A program made the position numbers and the translations under genes. A stretch of DNA of 64,000 nt from Akebia trifoliata (taxonomy: Eukaryota > Streptophyta > Magnoliopsida > Ranunculales > Lardizabalaceae), in NCBI GenBank assembly GCA_017979445.1, contig CM030717.1, positions 19,207,288-19,271,287 of the forward strand. Reading direction: 5' to 3'. The notes under the pieces are model-generated. The model was not told where the DNA came from. It ran no database searches and saw only the letters and a list, made by a program, of their open reading frames with translations. Positions 1 to 10,170 of this stretch are shown here, piece after piece. The number at the start of each line of letters is the position of its first letter. Positions within the stretch are counted from its first letter, which is position 1.

Positions 1-27
1 GTTGGTGCCAAACATTTTTCAAAATAT

Positions 28-310
28 GGGTTAGAAGCTTTGGAATGAACTGATTTTTTGTGAGGATGATCTCTATGATGAGGAGATCATCATCACAAAA
101 AATCAGCCTATTCCAAAACTTCTAATCCCATCGAAAGTGATTTACAAAAATTGGACGATCCACGATTCTTCAACTTGTAAACTAGGGTTAGAAGTTTCAA
201 AATGAGTTGATTTTTTGTGAGGATGATCTCTTCACCGTAGAGATCATCCTCACAAAAAATCAGCCTATTCCAAAACTTCTAAGCCCATCAAAAGTGATTT
301 GCAAAAAATG
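28..310. repeat. Tandem pair of long palindromes
   Basis: Two near-palindromes lie 157 bp apart, at 28-129 and 185-286. In the second, the inner 23 nt of the left arm (ending GATGATCTCT at 231) pair perfectly with the right arm starting at 239 across a 7-nt loop. The outer parts of the arms pair with mismatches and end in GGGTTAGAAG and CTTCTAAGCCC. The sequence after each palindrome (ATCRAAAGTGATTT) is also shared, so the unit was duplicated in tandem. No protein signal is present. It could be a fold-back MITE or a source of hairpin RNA; only the structure is seen. Confidence 0.75.
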
Positions 311-778
311 TTTAGCACAAAACTTGACAAACTTTAGGGCTGTCAAACCGCTCCCACATATATATATATATATCAAAACTTTGGCCCATCCTTATTAATT
401 TCTCAAAAATAATTGTAAAGAATCTATGTTAAGAGGCAGCTATCATACAACGGCTTCACCTTGAAAGATAGCCATGGCGTTGGGGGCATCTTTGCATATG
501 AAATAGGGTCTCATCCTTAACCCGATAGAGACTGATATTAAGGATTTTGTCTGCTTATTACGTGCAAAACTAGGGACTATCAATATCAATATCAATCTCA
601 ATCTCTCTCTCTCTCCCTGGGGAAGATGAGACGCAAATATACATAGGCTCAACCCCTATTCTCTTCAACCACAATAGAGTAGCTGATGCAAATTCCCTGA
701 ATCTCACGCCACATGGCATGTGCATGATGTGGCATGAATCAACTCATTTTTGTCTTTTTTTTATTAAGAGTCGTGGTG
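311..778. other. Unassigned spacer
   Basis: No gene or transposon domain was recognised. The stretch contains a short TA run near 360-373 and a microsatellite of ATCAAT then CT units at about 578-617. Short ORFs here match no family I know. Confidence 0.5.
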
Positions 779-925
779 GACGACTTCGTTTTTCACTGCG
801 TTTCACACTGAACTAATAAGGAGGTGTGAAAATAATCGTAGATACATTTCACTCGTATCTTGAGGAAACAAATCTATGGCCACCGCATCAATACAGTGTG
901 AAACACAATGAAAAACAAAGTCTCT
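779..925. mobile_element. MITE-like inverted-repeat element, copy 1
   Basis: The arms at 779-810 and 894-925 are inverted copies of about 32 nt with the core GTTTTTCAYTGYGTTTCACA. The roughly 80-bp interior resembles the interiors of the copies at 1583-1706 (inverted) and 2359-2510, so the three form one short non-coding family. Size, terminal inverted repeats and local multiplicity fit a MITE. No clear target duplication was identified, and the superfamily is unknown. Confidence 0.65.
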
Positions 926-1582
926 CTAGGATTTTAATTTTATTAGACAAGTAGAGATCGGATGTGAGGCTCCAGTGTTTCTATGATGATTACAATAGAC
1001 AAGTTGAGGCAAGAAAATGACACCATCTACAACACTGAAGTGACCACACAAATTATTGCTTCCGTTGTGTAAAGAGTAAACTACTGTAAGAACCCACTAT
1101 TAATATTCCATAGTTGAATTGTCACACAGCTTGACAAGCCTTAAGATAGCATCAATTTGTATGGTCACAGCTCCCATCACCATCCCACAATTAACATTGT
1201 CCAATTGATCTTTAGGTTCAAACAAAGAAGATAAACTACTTTTGAGAAATGTTATTTTCAGTTCCATGTCCTCTATCTATACACAGTTCCACGTACGAGA
1301 CTTCATGGATATTCATCTTCTTTCTGGTTCACGGACCTAAAGAAGAAAGAAAGAAAGAAAAAACAACCTTTCGTCTCATCTAAAATAATGAGATGACTTG
1401 TCCGAGTGAGTCGTCTTGGTACGGTTCTTAAACTAAACGAGATGGGACAGAGATTAGAAACCATGTTCATACCATAATTTTAAAACTCAAAACTCGACTT
1501 GACTTGAATGTCCATCGAATCGAGTCAAATTCAAAAGCTCACGAGCACACTTGACACAAGGAAAATGATACAGTGACTGCGT
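926..1582. other. Unassigned spacer
   Basis: AT-rich DNA without recognisable coding content. A purine run (GAAA units) lies around 1340-1362. Nothing else is supported. Confidence 0.5.
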
Positions 1583-1706
1583 AGGACACTGTGTTTCACA
1601 CTGTTCTGACGTTATGGTGACAGATGATTTTTCCTGGAGATTTGAGTGAAATCATCTACGGTTATGTGCGCATCTCTACATCATCACTGTGTGAAACGCA
1701 GTGTCC
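1583..1706. mobile_element. MITE-like inverted-repeat element, copy 2
   Basis: The left arm starts AGGACACTGTGTTTCACAC at 1583; the right arm, ending at about 1706, is its inverted copy with one or two changes. The interior read in reverse matches copy 1 (shared segments CGTAGATRMATTTCACTC and GAGGAAAMAAATC-like blocks), so it is the same family in opposite orientation. Confidence 0.65.
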
Positions 1707-1740
1707 TGATTATTCACTCTAGGACGACTGTCTAGACACA

Positions 1741-1881
1741 CGTCTCCATGTTTTCATGAAGGGTGGGTATTGCATCCACCATTTGCACTCGCTGCACCTA
1801 CTAAAAACATATTTTGGGGTGAGATTTATTGAGAAAAGAGCATAAACGGTGGGTGCAAATAGCCTGGACCTTCGGTGAATT
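1741..1881. repeat. Duplicated stem-loop segment, copy 1
   Basis: This segment is repeated at 2197-2330 in the same orientation. Shared blocks include CRTCTCCAYGTTTTC, AGCATAAACRRTGGGTGCAA and TGGACCTTYGGTGAATT. Internally it can pair GTGGGTGCAAA with an upstream TTTGCACYC. The homology continues after the segment (GATGCCAATGTG), which shows that the MITE at 2359-2510 was inserted into the second copy. Confidence 0.65.
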
Positions 1882-2026
1882 ATTGAGATGCCAATGTGTT
1901 TTCAAACTGATAACACGCCTTTTGACCTCAGCCTTCAAACGGATGCCAATGTATTTTGATAAGGATAATTTAGACAAACCTTTTCCTTAGTTCATTCGTA
2001 AAATAGTAATTATATTTTTCCAATTG

Positions 2027-2120
2027 GGAAAGATGGCTGAGTAGACTAAAGCACGGATTGCTCATCTATTATACTAGGTATTCGTACTGAGAGTTCCAAG
2101 GTTCAAATCCCTCTCTTTCC
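2027..2120 (+). tRNA. Plastid-type tRNA-Ser(GCU) relic, likely a pseudogene in a NUPT
   Basis: The sequence follows the plastid trnS-GCU pattern. It has a GGAAAGATGGCTGAGTAGAC 5' half, the anticodon loop context GGATTGCTCATC with GCU retained, a long variable arm, and a T-arm ending TTCAAATCCCTCTCTTTCC that can pair with the 5' end. It differs from an intact gene by several substitutions in the anticodon stem and by about 6-7 extra bases before the T-loop. It is therefore probably a decayed nuclear insertion of plastid DNA and not a working tRNA. The A-box and B-box regions are still recognisable. How much plastid DNA flanks it cannot be judged without alignment. Confidence 0.8.
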
Positions 2121-2196
2121 ATTTCCTCTGATGTCTTGAGATTTGTATTTCGAATTTAAAAAAGAAATATTGTTCCCTTTTGATTTTTTCATAGAT

Positions 2197-2330
2197 CATC
2201 TCCACGTTTTCTTGAAGGGCCAAGGTATTTGCACCCACTTAAAACACATTTTAGAATGGGACATATTGAGGAATGTGGGTGCATTGAGCATAAACAATGG
2301 GTGCAAATAGCTTGGACCTTTGGTGAATTC
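2197..2330. repeat. Duplicated stem-loop segment, copy 2
   Basis: Second copy of the 1741-1881 segment. Here TTTGCACCCACTT and GTGGGTGCATTG/GGGTGCAAAT can form a stem-loop. The copy breaks off at 2330, where the MITE begins, and resumes near 2525 with AGATGCCAATGTG. Confidence 0.6.
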
Positions 2331-2358
2331 TTTTTTGAGTCATGCTGCACTACATGCC

Positions 2359-2510
2359 TTGGACACTGGGTCCAACACTGAGTTGACCTGGTAGTGCACA
2401 AATAACTTTAGATTTATTTCCTTGAGATATAAGTTAAAAAATCAACGATTCTACATGGACTGCCAGGTCAACTCAATGTTGGACCCAATGTCCAACGCAA
2501 GCAGTAAAGC
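2359..2510. mobile_element. MITE-like inverted-repeat element, copy 3
   Basis: The arms TTGGACACTGGGTCCAACAC... (from 2359) and ...GTTGGACCCAATGTCCAA (to about 2496) are inverted copies, extending inward through AGTTGACCTGG/CCAGGTCAACT. The outermost few bases up to 2510 (GCAGTAAAGC) pair loosely with GCTGCACTAC upstream. The interior (TAGATTTATTTCCTTGAGAT) matches the reverse of copy 1. Comparison with 1741-1900 shows it sits inside a copy of the neighbouring repeat. Confidence 0.7.
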
Positions 2511-2579
2511 AATTTCCTTATTTTTTAGATGCCAATGTGATGGCATATCCGTTGACCTTAGTCTTTACAAAGAAACTAC

Positions 2580-2968
2580 ATAAAATGACTTAATTAAAAT
2601 GCCTTCAGCTTCAACTACTAGCCAAATACCCTTTGATTCTTCTCCTCACAACTTGTCATCTTCAAAATCTAGGGTAACAATTTGTAGTCTTCAACCTCAA
2701 GATCTATTCCTTCATACCTTACAAAAAAGATAGAATTTTTGGGAAAGTAGAATACAATATATTTTTGGGTAGAAAGGACCTTTCTTCAAGAGGTGAAGCT
2801 GATTGATTGAAGATGAAGTTTGGCAAGGTTAAAAAGCTTCAAAGAAATGGATTTTTTGGCGAAAAATCTAAGGTTTTTGAAGTAGAGTTTCAAACCCATC
2901 TTGGGGCATTTTCGAGTAGACTTAACCATTTTGACAAGTTGAACCAACCGCTAAATTTTCTAGTATAC
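2580..2968. other. Unassigned spacer
   Basis: No recognisable gene or element between the MITE/repeat cluster and the Harbinger left end. Confidence 0.5.
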
Positions 2969-3980
2969 TTAGGGGCCGATTGATTGCGCTTCTAAACGCA
3001 GCTTTACCGGCGTTTGCGTCAAAAAGCTGCGTTTTATGAAAGTTTGCGTGCTTGATATCGCTTCTAAATGCAGCGTTTTGAAATTGTAAATGCAAATATG
3101 AAAAAAAAAATTGGTGATTCGAAAAGCGCATGTGAGCAACTTCGCACAACTACGTTTTAAAGCGCCGAAGTGAAATGACGAAATTACCCTTCGTTATTTA
3201 TCAAATTTACACACTCAGTCCGTGATAAAACTTCGACTGTTTTTTATCCTTATCACTCTCTCTCTCATCGATTTCGACAGCAATGGCGACCCACCTCGAC
3301 GATGACGATCAATTTTCCGAACGTAACCCATCGACGACGACGGTTAACCGCAAGGCATTCAAAACCCATTTATCGTAGAACCTAAATCCGGTGAAGATAG
3401 CAATGTCAATCGACGCCATTGACGACTCTGAGTCCGATCGACACCATTGACGACGACGATTCGAAGTCCAAGAGAACTCAATCTCTCCGTTTGCCCCTTT
3501 TCAGATCGACGGCTTTCGATTCATTCACACAACAACTTCTAACAAGACCTGTGAGCTCTCTCTCTGTCATGGATTTCGATTTTTGACAAAATTGCAACTT
3601 GAAGGTTCGATTAACAGAAAATTTTCTGTTAGGTTTTTTCTAATTTCCAATTTCTTGTTAGATTTTTATTAAAAAATTAAAATAGAAAAAATAAATATTC
3701 ACCAATTGATCGGGTTAGAAATTGTTGCTTATTTTTGTTGTTTATTTTTGTTCACCATTGATCGGGTCAGAAATATTCACCAATAATCATATCTGTTGCT
3801 TATTTTTGTTGAAGGTTGGATTAACATAAATTGCTGCTTATTTTGTTCAAAAACAAGGATAGAAATTGAGGACAATGGCAATTTGATCATTCTCTATTAG
3901 TCTCTCAAAGAAGACCAAAGTTTAGTACGTAGTAGTATGTCATCAGCTTGAAAACTCAAGGGTATCTCAATTATGTAAAT

Positions 3981-4848
3981 TTAAACAACATTCTCAAATT
4001 TACACTAAAAAAATATCATGCATTTAAGATTGTTTTTTATTCTACGGGCAGATGTTAGGAGTGATCCTCTTCACTATATTGGCGCATTATGACATTTTAT
4101 CATCAATGCATAGTAAAATGGTCTTTTAAAAGGCTTTACTGGGGTGTACCCAAATATTCTTCCATTCTAAATTGTAGATGCTTTTGTGTTCATTTTTAGG
4201 GCTATTTATGAACAGTTAAAATGTTCAAGATGCAAATTATATTGCTTTGATATAGTTTTGGGTTTACAAATTTGTTTTAATTTAAATATAATTTCAAGGT
4301 TTGGTGATGTTTGTTATGTGAACGAGCTTGCCAATGGTTTATAGTGTAAGTTCAATCTCTGCCTTAGGTTTTTTTTTAATCTTCCCATTGGTGTTAGCTA
4401 TTCATGAACACTTAAATGTTTGATGCAAATTATGTTGCTTTGATGTGGTTTTGGGTTTACAAATATATTTTAATTTAAGTATAGTTTCAAAGTTAGGTGA
4501 TGTTTATTATGTGAATGAGCTTGCCAATGGTTTTGGGGGTGAGTTTAGTCTCTACCTTAAGGTCTTTTAATCTACCCATTGGTGTTAGTTTTTGATTGAG
4601 AGCTACGAATGGTGGAGCAATATGACAATAGACTTGCGTTGCGGAAGAATGGATGTGTCAAAAGGAAAACAAAGTCATTCTTATTTAGAACACTTTTTTG
4701 AATATTCCAAATTATATTATCTCTTTCTTCTATTCCAGTTTTGATCACTATGGAACTTGAGGAACTTGAGAGATATTTAAATGTTTTGTTTAATGTAAAT
4801 TACATTGGAGTGATATTTTTTTAGTGTAAATTTGAGAATGTTGTTTAA
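3981..4848. repeat. Perfect 38-bp inverted repeat 792 bp apart
   Basis: The 38 bases at 3981-4018 are the exact reverse complement of 4811-4848 (left arm begins TTAAACAACATTCTCAAATT). The enclosed DNA includes the 193-bp duplication. It might be a nested non-autonomous element, but no target duplication is evident outside the arms. Confidence 0.75.
4195..4580. repeat. Tandem duplication, ~193-bp unit
   Basis: Two consecutive copies share GATGCAAATTATRTTGCTTT, TGGTTTTGGGTTTACAAAT, GAGCTTGCCAATGGTTT and CCCATTGGTGTTAG, starting near 4195 and 4389. They are diverged by scattered substitutions, so the duplication is not recent. Confidence 0.7.
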
Positions 4849-5353
4849 ATGCATGAAAGTAACTGCCATCTCTCTGTCTCTCTGTGAATTGGCTTCGATA
4901 AATTTTAAAATTTAGTTACGTGCAAATAACTTGTGATTGTTCAGTCTCATCTGTTGATTGTTAGTTCAAAACATAAGAGTTGGTCCTAGTTCAATAGTAA
5001 TTGAAATGAAAATGTAAAAATATATATATGTTTTTCTTTAACTTACACACGCACACGCACACAACAATTACTATACGTTGTACAGTCAAAGATTGAGAAC
5101 ACAGGGCTCCCTCACCGTGGGACTGAGAATTGTGCGTTCTTCCGACTATCTATATGGTAACCTGACATTGCCTCCTGGTTTCTCTCTTTGATTATACACT
5201 GTGTAAAAGTTAAAATATATATATATTTTTCTTTAACTTACACACACATACACACACAACAATTATTGATCAACCAATGAATCATGTTATATTATTGAAA
5301 TAGAATATGACATGTTCCGTTCTATGCACTACTCTTGTTATTATCATTGACAG

Positions 5354-6398
5354 ATGAAAGATAACAATTCAAAGAGTGTGAAAGTAGATTGGACACCCAA
5401 ACAACATGAAGTTTGGGTCAAGATCTGTTATGACTTATTTAAGAAAATGAGGAGACCGCATAAAGTACTTGACAAGACCAATTATGATTTCTTGGTCAAG
5501 GAGTTTAATAAAAGAACAAATGTTTATTACGATAGAGGAAAAATGAAGAACAAATGGGATAGACAAAAAGGCATTTGGGGACGTTGGAATAAGGTTTGCA
5601 CGAATACTGACGTCTCTTATGATATTGAGACCAGCATATTAGATGCAAGTAATGAGTGGTGGGACGGGTGGTTGGAGGTACATTTTTTTGTTAATTTTTC
5701 ATTTTATTTATTTTAAGATTTTTGTTTCTTTATGTAACTTAGGGTTTATATTTTTATAGCATCATCCAAAAGATGTAATATTTCGAAAGGAACCTCTGAA
5801 GTTTGTGAAACAATTGGATTTCATCTTTGGAGACACATATGCTACTGGTAGTCGCATGTGGTTGCCTGCATCTGGTACAATGCCATCTGTATCAACACTT
5901 CAGAATGCAAATCTTCATGCAGATGATCTAGATGATGTCATGGCGACCTAGCCTCCAAAGTTTGAGACACCTTTAGACTTGACTCCTGATGTTGATAATA
6001 AGTTTGAGGATGATGCTAGCCATACTGTACCCCTACCCACATATCCCACTTGACGCAGAAGTGGCGATAGTCTACCACTTCATGGTCGTAGGTAGAAGAT
6101 GACTACTGCAATGCAAATTGGCCAGTCATTGGAAAAGCTCGCAGATGCAGTTCATTGTCAGACATTTGCTGCTACCAATCCCACTGATGTTAGTAAAGGC
6201 AGTATTCAAGAGTCGATCGAACTCTTAGATGAACTATCAGATTTAACCCCCAAGAGTGTTCTTTATCATTTTACGTTGAAGACGTTTAGTAAGAACAAAC
6301 AATTTAGAGAGATTTTTTATGCATTACGATCAGTAGAGGTTCGTCTTGGGTGGCTGGAGGATGAGATGTCTGATTTTATGACTGGAAAAGATGTTTAG
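5354..6398 (+). pseudogene. Harbinger ORF1: Myb/SANT-like DNA-binding protein, decayed
   Basis: Exon 1 (5354-5677) encodes a Myb/SANT-like (Myb_DNA-bind_3 type) trihelix: 'VDWTPKQHEVWVKICYDL', then 'FNKRTNVYYDRGKMKNKW' and a W-rich end. A GT-AG intron (5678-5759) leads into exon 2, which reads 'HHPKDVIFRKEPLKF' and 'FIFGDTYATGS', the block that normally follows this domain in plant Harbinger ORF1 proteins. Exon 2 is broken by in-frame stops at 5949-5951, 6051-6053 and 6093-6095, then reads on to 6398 ('LGWLEDEMSDFMTGKDV'). In the family, ORF1 assists the transposase in binding element ends. Here it is a pseudogene. The family call is firm; the start is the first ATG before the domain. Confidence 0.82.
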
Positions 6399-6669
6399 AC
6401 ATGTTTATATGTTACTTTAATATTTATGTGGGTTTTATGATGCACCTATAGGGTGTAATTTACATTGGTTACTTTTTGCACTATTATGGTGTAATATACT
6501 CTAAAGTTTGGATAATTTATTTTCTATTTGATGGAAATCTATTTTTCTGTTGAATGTATATTATATTTTCTATTAGATAGATATTTTATTTATTGTTGGA
6601 TGGATATTGTGATTAATATTTTCTGTTATATATGTATATAGGACTAATATGGATTTGTAAGCAGGTTAT

Positions 6670-8077
6670 ATGGATTCAGATGTTGATACCACGATTACTA
6701 TCGATTTAGATGATATAATTGATACCATCGATTCAAATGGTGATACTACCAATACTGTCGAGTCAAGTGTTTTAGGTATGGCCACTACAAGAGCCGTCTT
6801 AGGTTCCATATTTTATTGCGATAATTTCTTATATAGGGAGTCAAATAGTAATAGTCAGTTAAAAGGGATTGACTTTATGCGGGAAACACTAGATGATAAT
6901 CGTACGACATGTCATGCGCTATTTAGAATGGAATGACACGTATTTCTGAATCTGTGTAGTATTTTGAAAGATCAAAGTGTATTGAAGATAGGATGCTACG
7001 TTACTATTCAAGAACAACTAGCGATGTTCTTATTGATAATGGGACATAATTAAGGTCAAAGATTAACTACAAATCATTTCGATCACTCACCTCAAACTGT
7101 TGGCAAGTATTTCAACAAAGTTCTTTTGACTATTGTGAACTTGTCAATGTTCTTAACTGTACCTCCTGACCTCAATGAAGTCTTTTCGCACATCCGTAAC
7201 AATCCTTATTTTTTGTCATATTTTAAGGTAATTATATATATATATAGATATATATATTTGAAAAATATTTGTTTTATTAATGTTTATATATTAATATACC
7301 TTAAAAATATATAGGATTGTATTGGAGCGATAGACGGGATGCATGTTAGTGCATTTGTACCAATTGCAGAACAAATATGATATCGAGGACATAAGGGACT
7401 CACACAAAATGTAATGGCAACATATTCGTTTGACATGTTGTTCACTCATATGGTAGTTGGTTGAGAAGAGTCGGCTAACGATTCACGTGTTTTCCTTGAG
7501 ACAGTGAATACTCTCAGTTTAAATTTTTCATATCCTCCACCAGGTATATATTTAAAAGCTTGTCAATTATATCTGTTTATATTCAATCTTAGAAATTAAT
7601 TTTTTTTGGATAATAGGTAAATACTATTTGGTAGAAGCTGGGTACCCACTCATCGATGGTTATCTCACGCCTTATCGAGGTGTTCAATACCATCTACAAG
7701 ACTATAGGAGATCACAGGTAAATGATCGAAATGAGTTATTCAATCATTTACATTTATCACTTCGGAACGTGATTGAACGAACCTTTGGGGTTTTGAAAGT
7801 AAAATAGCCAATCTTGAAGTTGATGCGTTCATATAATTTGGACAAACAACGAAACATTGTTGTTGTTTGCATGGCATTGCACAATTTTATCAGAAAACAA
7901 GCGATTGTTGATGAAGAATTTGCTCTATTCGAGGAAGAAGGATCTACGGAAGTGGAAGATGAGGGTATCACTAATCAAGAGTATCTAGTTTCCCCATTAG
8001 TAGGTCGTCAGAGTCCACAAACCATGAAAATACATAGGGATTTAATAGCTGATGCCATTTTTAATAGCAATCATTGA
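6670..8077 (+). pseudogene. Harbinger transposase (HARBI1-like DDE), decayed
   Basis: The reading frame shows the HARBI1/DDE_Tnp_4 order. An N-terminal helix region ('IQEQLAMFLLIMGHN', 'TVGKYFNKVL') is followed by the three catalytic acids: Asp in 'CIGAIDGMH' (7333-7335), Asp in 'SANDSRVF' (7480-7482) and Glu in 'NVIERTFGVLK' (7775-7777), then 'VVCMALHNFIRK' near the C terminus. Apparent introns at about 7227-7314 and 7542-7617 must be removed. Stops interrupt at 6934, 7051, 7378, 7462 and 7805; the last two look like Trp codons changed to TGA and TAG. All three catalytic residues survive, but the gene cannot give a full protein. The transposase would cut and rejoin element ends in the nucleus. 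Confidence 0.85.
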
Positions 8078-8224
8078 TACATTTTCATATTTTATTTTTT
8101 TACTTTGTGTTGTAATTATAAATAGTGTTATTCGATGTTGGATAAAGATTATACTATTTTTAAGTATATTTCGAAGATTTTATGCTTATTTATTTATGTT
8201 CTTTGTGTATGATGAATAGCATTG

Positions 8225-8617
8225 ATGGCAAACTATAAGTATCCACCATGTTGTTCATGTAGTCGAATGATGACATTAGTCACAGGTAAAATAAAAGAAA
8301 ATTATGGGAGGATGTTTTATAGGTGTCCATCTTGGCAGGTAATATGGCATTGATATTAATGTTGGGTGCTTATTTATATTTGATGACATTGATATTAATT
8401 CATGTGTTATTTTACTTTATAGAGACATGTAGGGTCTTTTGTGTGGGTAGATGAAGTTGACATTAACAATGATAATGTTCCACAAGATAAAGTAGCGAAG
8501 TCAAATAAGAAGAATGAAAAATATCTTTTGTATGCATTTGTTCGATGTATATTTTTTATGTTTTTATTTATTTCAAATTTTCTTATTATATTAACTATGA
8601 TTATTATGTTTAAATGA
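8225..8617 (+). CDS. GRF-type zinc-finger small protein, open two-exon gene
   Basis: Exon 1 (8225-8338) and exon 2 (8423-8617), joined by a GT-AG intron, encode 102 residues without a stop. Residues about 8-50 fit a GRF zinc finger: 'CCSCSRMMTL', then 'ENYGRMFYRCP', then 'GSFVWVDE'. The last expected Cys before the F-x-W-x-D block is not obvious; a His nearby might serve. A Lys-rich linker and a hydrophobic C-terminal segment of about 25 residues follow, a layout known from small plant GRF proteins such as At4g04775. An alternative splice to the acceptor near 8690 would replace the hydrophobic tail with about 25 other residues. It lies just 3' of the transposase inside the element. Its role there is unknown; nucleic-acid binding is inferred from the family. 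Confidence 0.65.
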
Positions 8618-9141
8618 TATCAGAATCTAAATTAGATGTTATGTGGATGTGTTATATATAATGTGAATTTTGGATTGCGTATTATGCAGGTATTTTGTTT
8701 ATCAGGAAAATTTCATATGTCCATTTTTAAGAGGAGATGCTGCCGAAATTTCTGTAGAATTATAAATTTTTCTATAATTTTTTTTATAATTATAGAAATT
8801 TTAAAATTAAAATAATTATTATTTTAATTTTTATATAATTTTATTATATTTATATATATTTAGTGTAATTATATATTTATAGGGGTATTCTAGTAATTTT
8901 TAATGCATTCTGGGTGCATTATCAACTTTAAGGGTATTTTGGTCATTTTACCCTAATACAGCAGATTCTTGAAGCTATATCAAGCAGTAATTATCAGATT
9001 ATGACAACAGATTCTGATAGCACAGCACTTTTAGAAAGCTCTATCAACTTGTCAATGTTTTAGATTCTGATAACAGATTCTAACAACAGATTCTAACAGC
9101 AGAAGCTGACAGCAGATTCTGGCAGTCGAATCATCAGGCCC
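8618..9141. other. Harbinger 3' non-coding region
   Basis: Very AT-rich. Around 8757-8806 a near-palindrome (AATTTTTCTATAATT / AATTATAGAAATTT) can fold. From about 8990 to 9128 the motif ACAGATTCTRA/ACAGCAGATTCT recurs several times close to the right end, as subterminal repeats do in DNA transposons. Confidence 0.55.
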
Positions 9142-10170
9142 TTAGAGAGTTACACTACTACACCGAAGGGAATAAGTGGTGCTAGCTATTAGATTTTTAA
9201 CGTTGGATATAAAATAAAATGATATTACAAAGCTAGAATTTTCACGATAATTGCGTGAAAATTCTATAAAGGTTTATAACGTTGATTGTTGCAAAAACTA
9301 ACGTTATATAAATGATTTTTTCGTGATTTTTTTGTGAAAAAACTCCAGGAAGATATTATTATTTATAAAGTTGAATGAGATGCTTTGTTCATTACCTTCT
9401 TCAAGTTCAGACTCTTACCCCAAACCCTAAACCATGTTCATCTTTATTGAATATATTTGGAGACCATGATGAAGAAAAAGCTACCATGATGAAGAAAAAG
9501 CTAGGGCATTAAAAGGAAAATCTCACTGAGCTGAAAATCCATGAAAACTGCTTAAGCAAAAACAATGGCAAGTATCATAATGTGTTTGAGCAACAACATT
9601 GACCTTCTAGTAAAGAACTCTTCTCCAACTAAGACAACGTCGAAGTAAGAAGAGACTTTGAAGTCGTCTCAAACATGTTGGGTCTTTCAAGAATAGGTTT
9701 ACTTGTCTAAAAATTTTAAAAGTCACAAGGTAGGACCATTGACCCACTTTGAAGGATAGAATTTTTTATTCTAATAATTATTAAAATTTTCTGTCCAGCT
9801 CGAACATCTTTCAAAAGTAAGGAAAAATATCAATTCCTTATTGTGCAAAGGATAATCTTAAAAATCTTGAAAATTTAAAGGAATGTCAATTCTTTTCTTT
9901 TAGTTGTCAGAGTCTATCATCTTTTGTCTATACTTTGCAAATACACTTAGGTTCATCAATTTCGTAGTCAAGCACCGATTAGAAGTCATTTTTAAATTAG
10001 GTATTTCAAACAAACAATATGATTCAAAAATTTCAATCTTATTCACATTATTAGAAAGAAAAATTACTCTCAAATAAGTCTAGTAGAGCTCAATGCTCAT
10101 TATGAATCTAAATGCATGATAAACCAATATCAAGGCCTAGTTAATCCGAGTCCGACAACATCGTGACTCT

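Larger units (their letters stand above)
3193..5353. other. Harbinger 5' non-coding region
   Basis: This 2.1 kb inside the element upstream of ORF1 has no long ORF. A CT-rich stretch precedes an ATG at 3283 that opens a 31-codon ORF rich in Asp, and may be the old leader. It also contains a ~193-bp tandem duplication, a perfect 38-bp inverted repeat, and two copies (about 5016-5080 and 5213-5270) of a block with a TA run, TTTTTCTTTAACTTACACAC and ACACAACAATTA. Confidence 0.5.
2972..9141 (+). mobile_element. PIF/Harbinger DNA transposon, inactive
   Basis: The left end GGGGCCGATTGATTGCGCTT follows TTA (2969-2971). The right end, read inward from 9141, is GGGCCTGATGATTCGACTGC and is followed by TTA (9142-9144), the 3-bp target duplication typical of PIF/Harbinger. 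The ends are diverged; subterminal blocks also match in inverse (TGACGAAATTACCCTT at about 3176 against TGACCAAAATACCCTT read back from about 8948; GCTTGATATCGCTTC at 3050 against its inverse near 8985). Inside, in order, are a Myb/SANT ORF1, a DDE transposase and a GRF zinc-finger ORF, all on the plus strand. ORF1 and the transposase carry several stops, so the element cannot move on its own. The boundaries are inferred from the weak TIRs plus the TSD. Confidence 0.75.

Noticed and set aside
9150..9170. CACTA-type transposon end
   Set aside because: CACTACTACACC resembles a CACTA terminus, but no inverted partner or transposase was found.
9421..9437. Telomere-like CCCTAAACC motif
   Set aside because: Only one to two plant telomere units are present, with no array.
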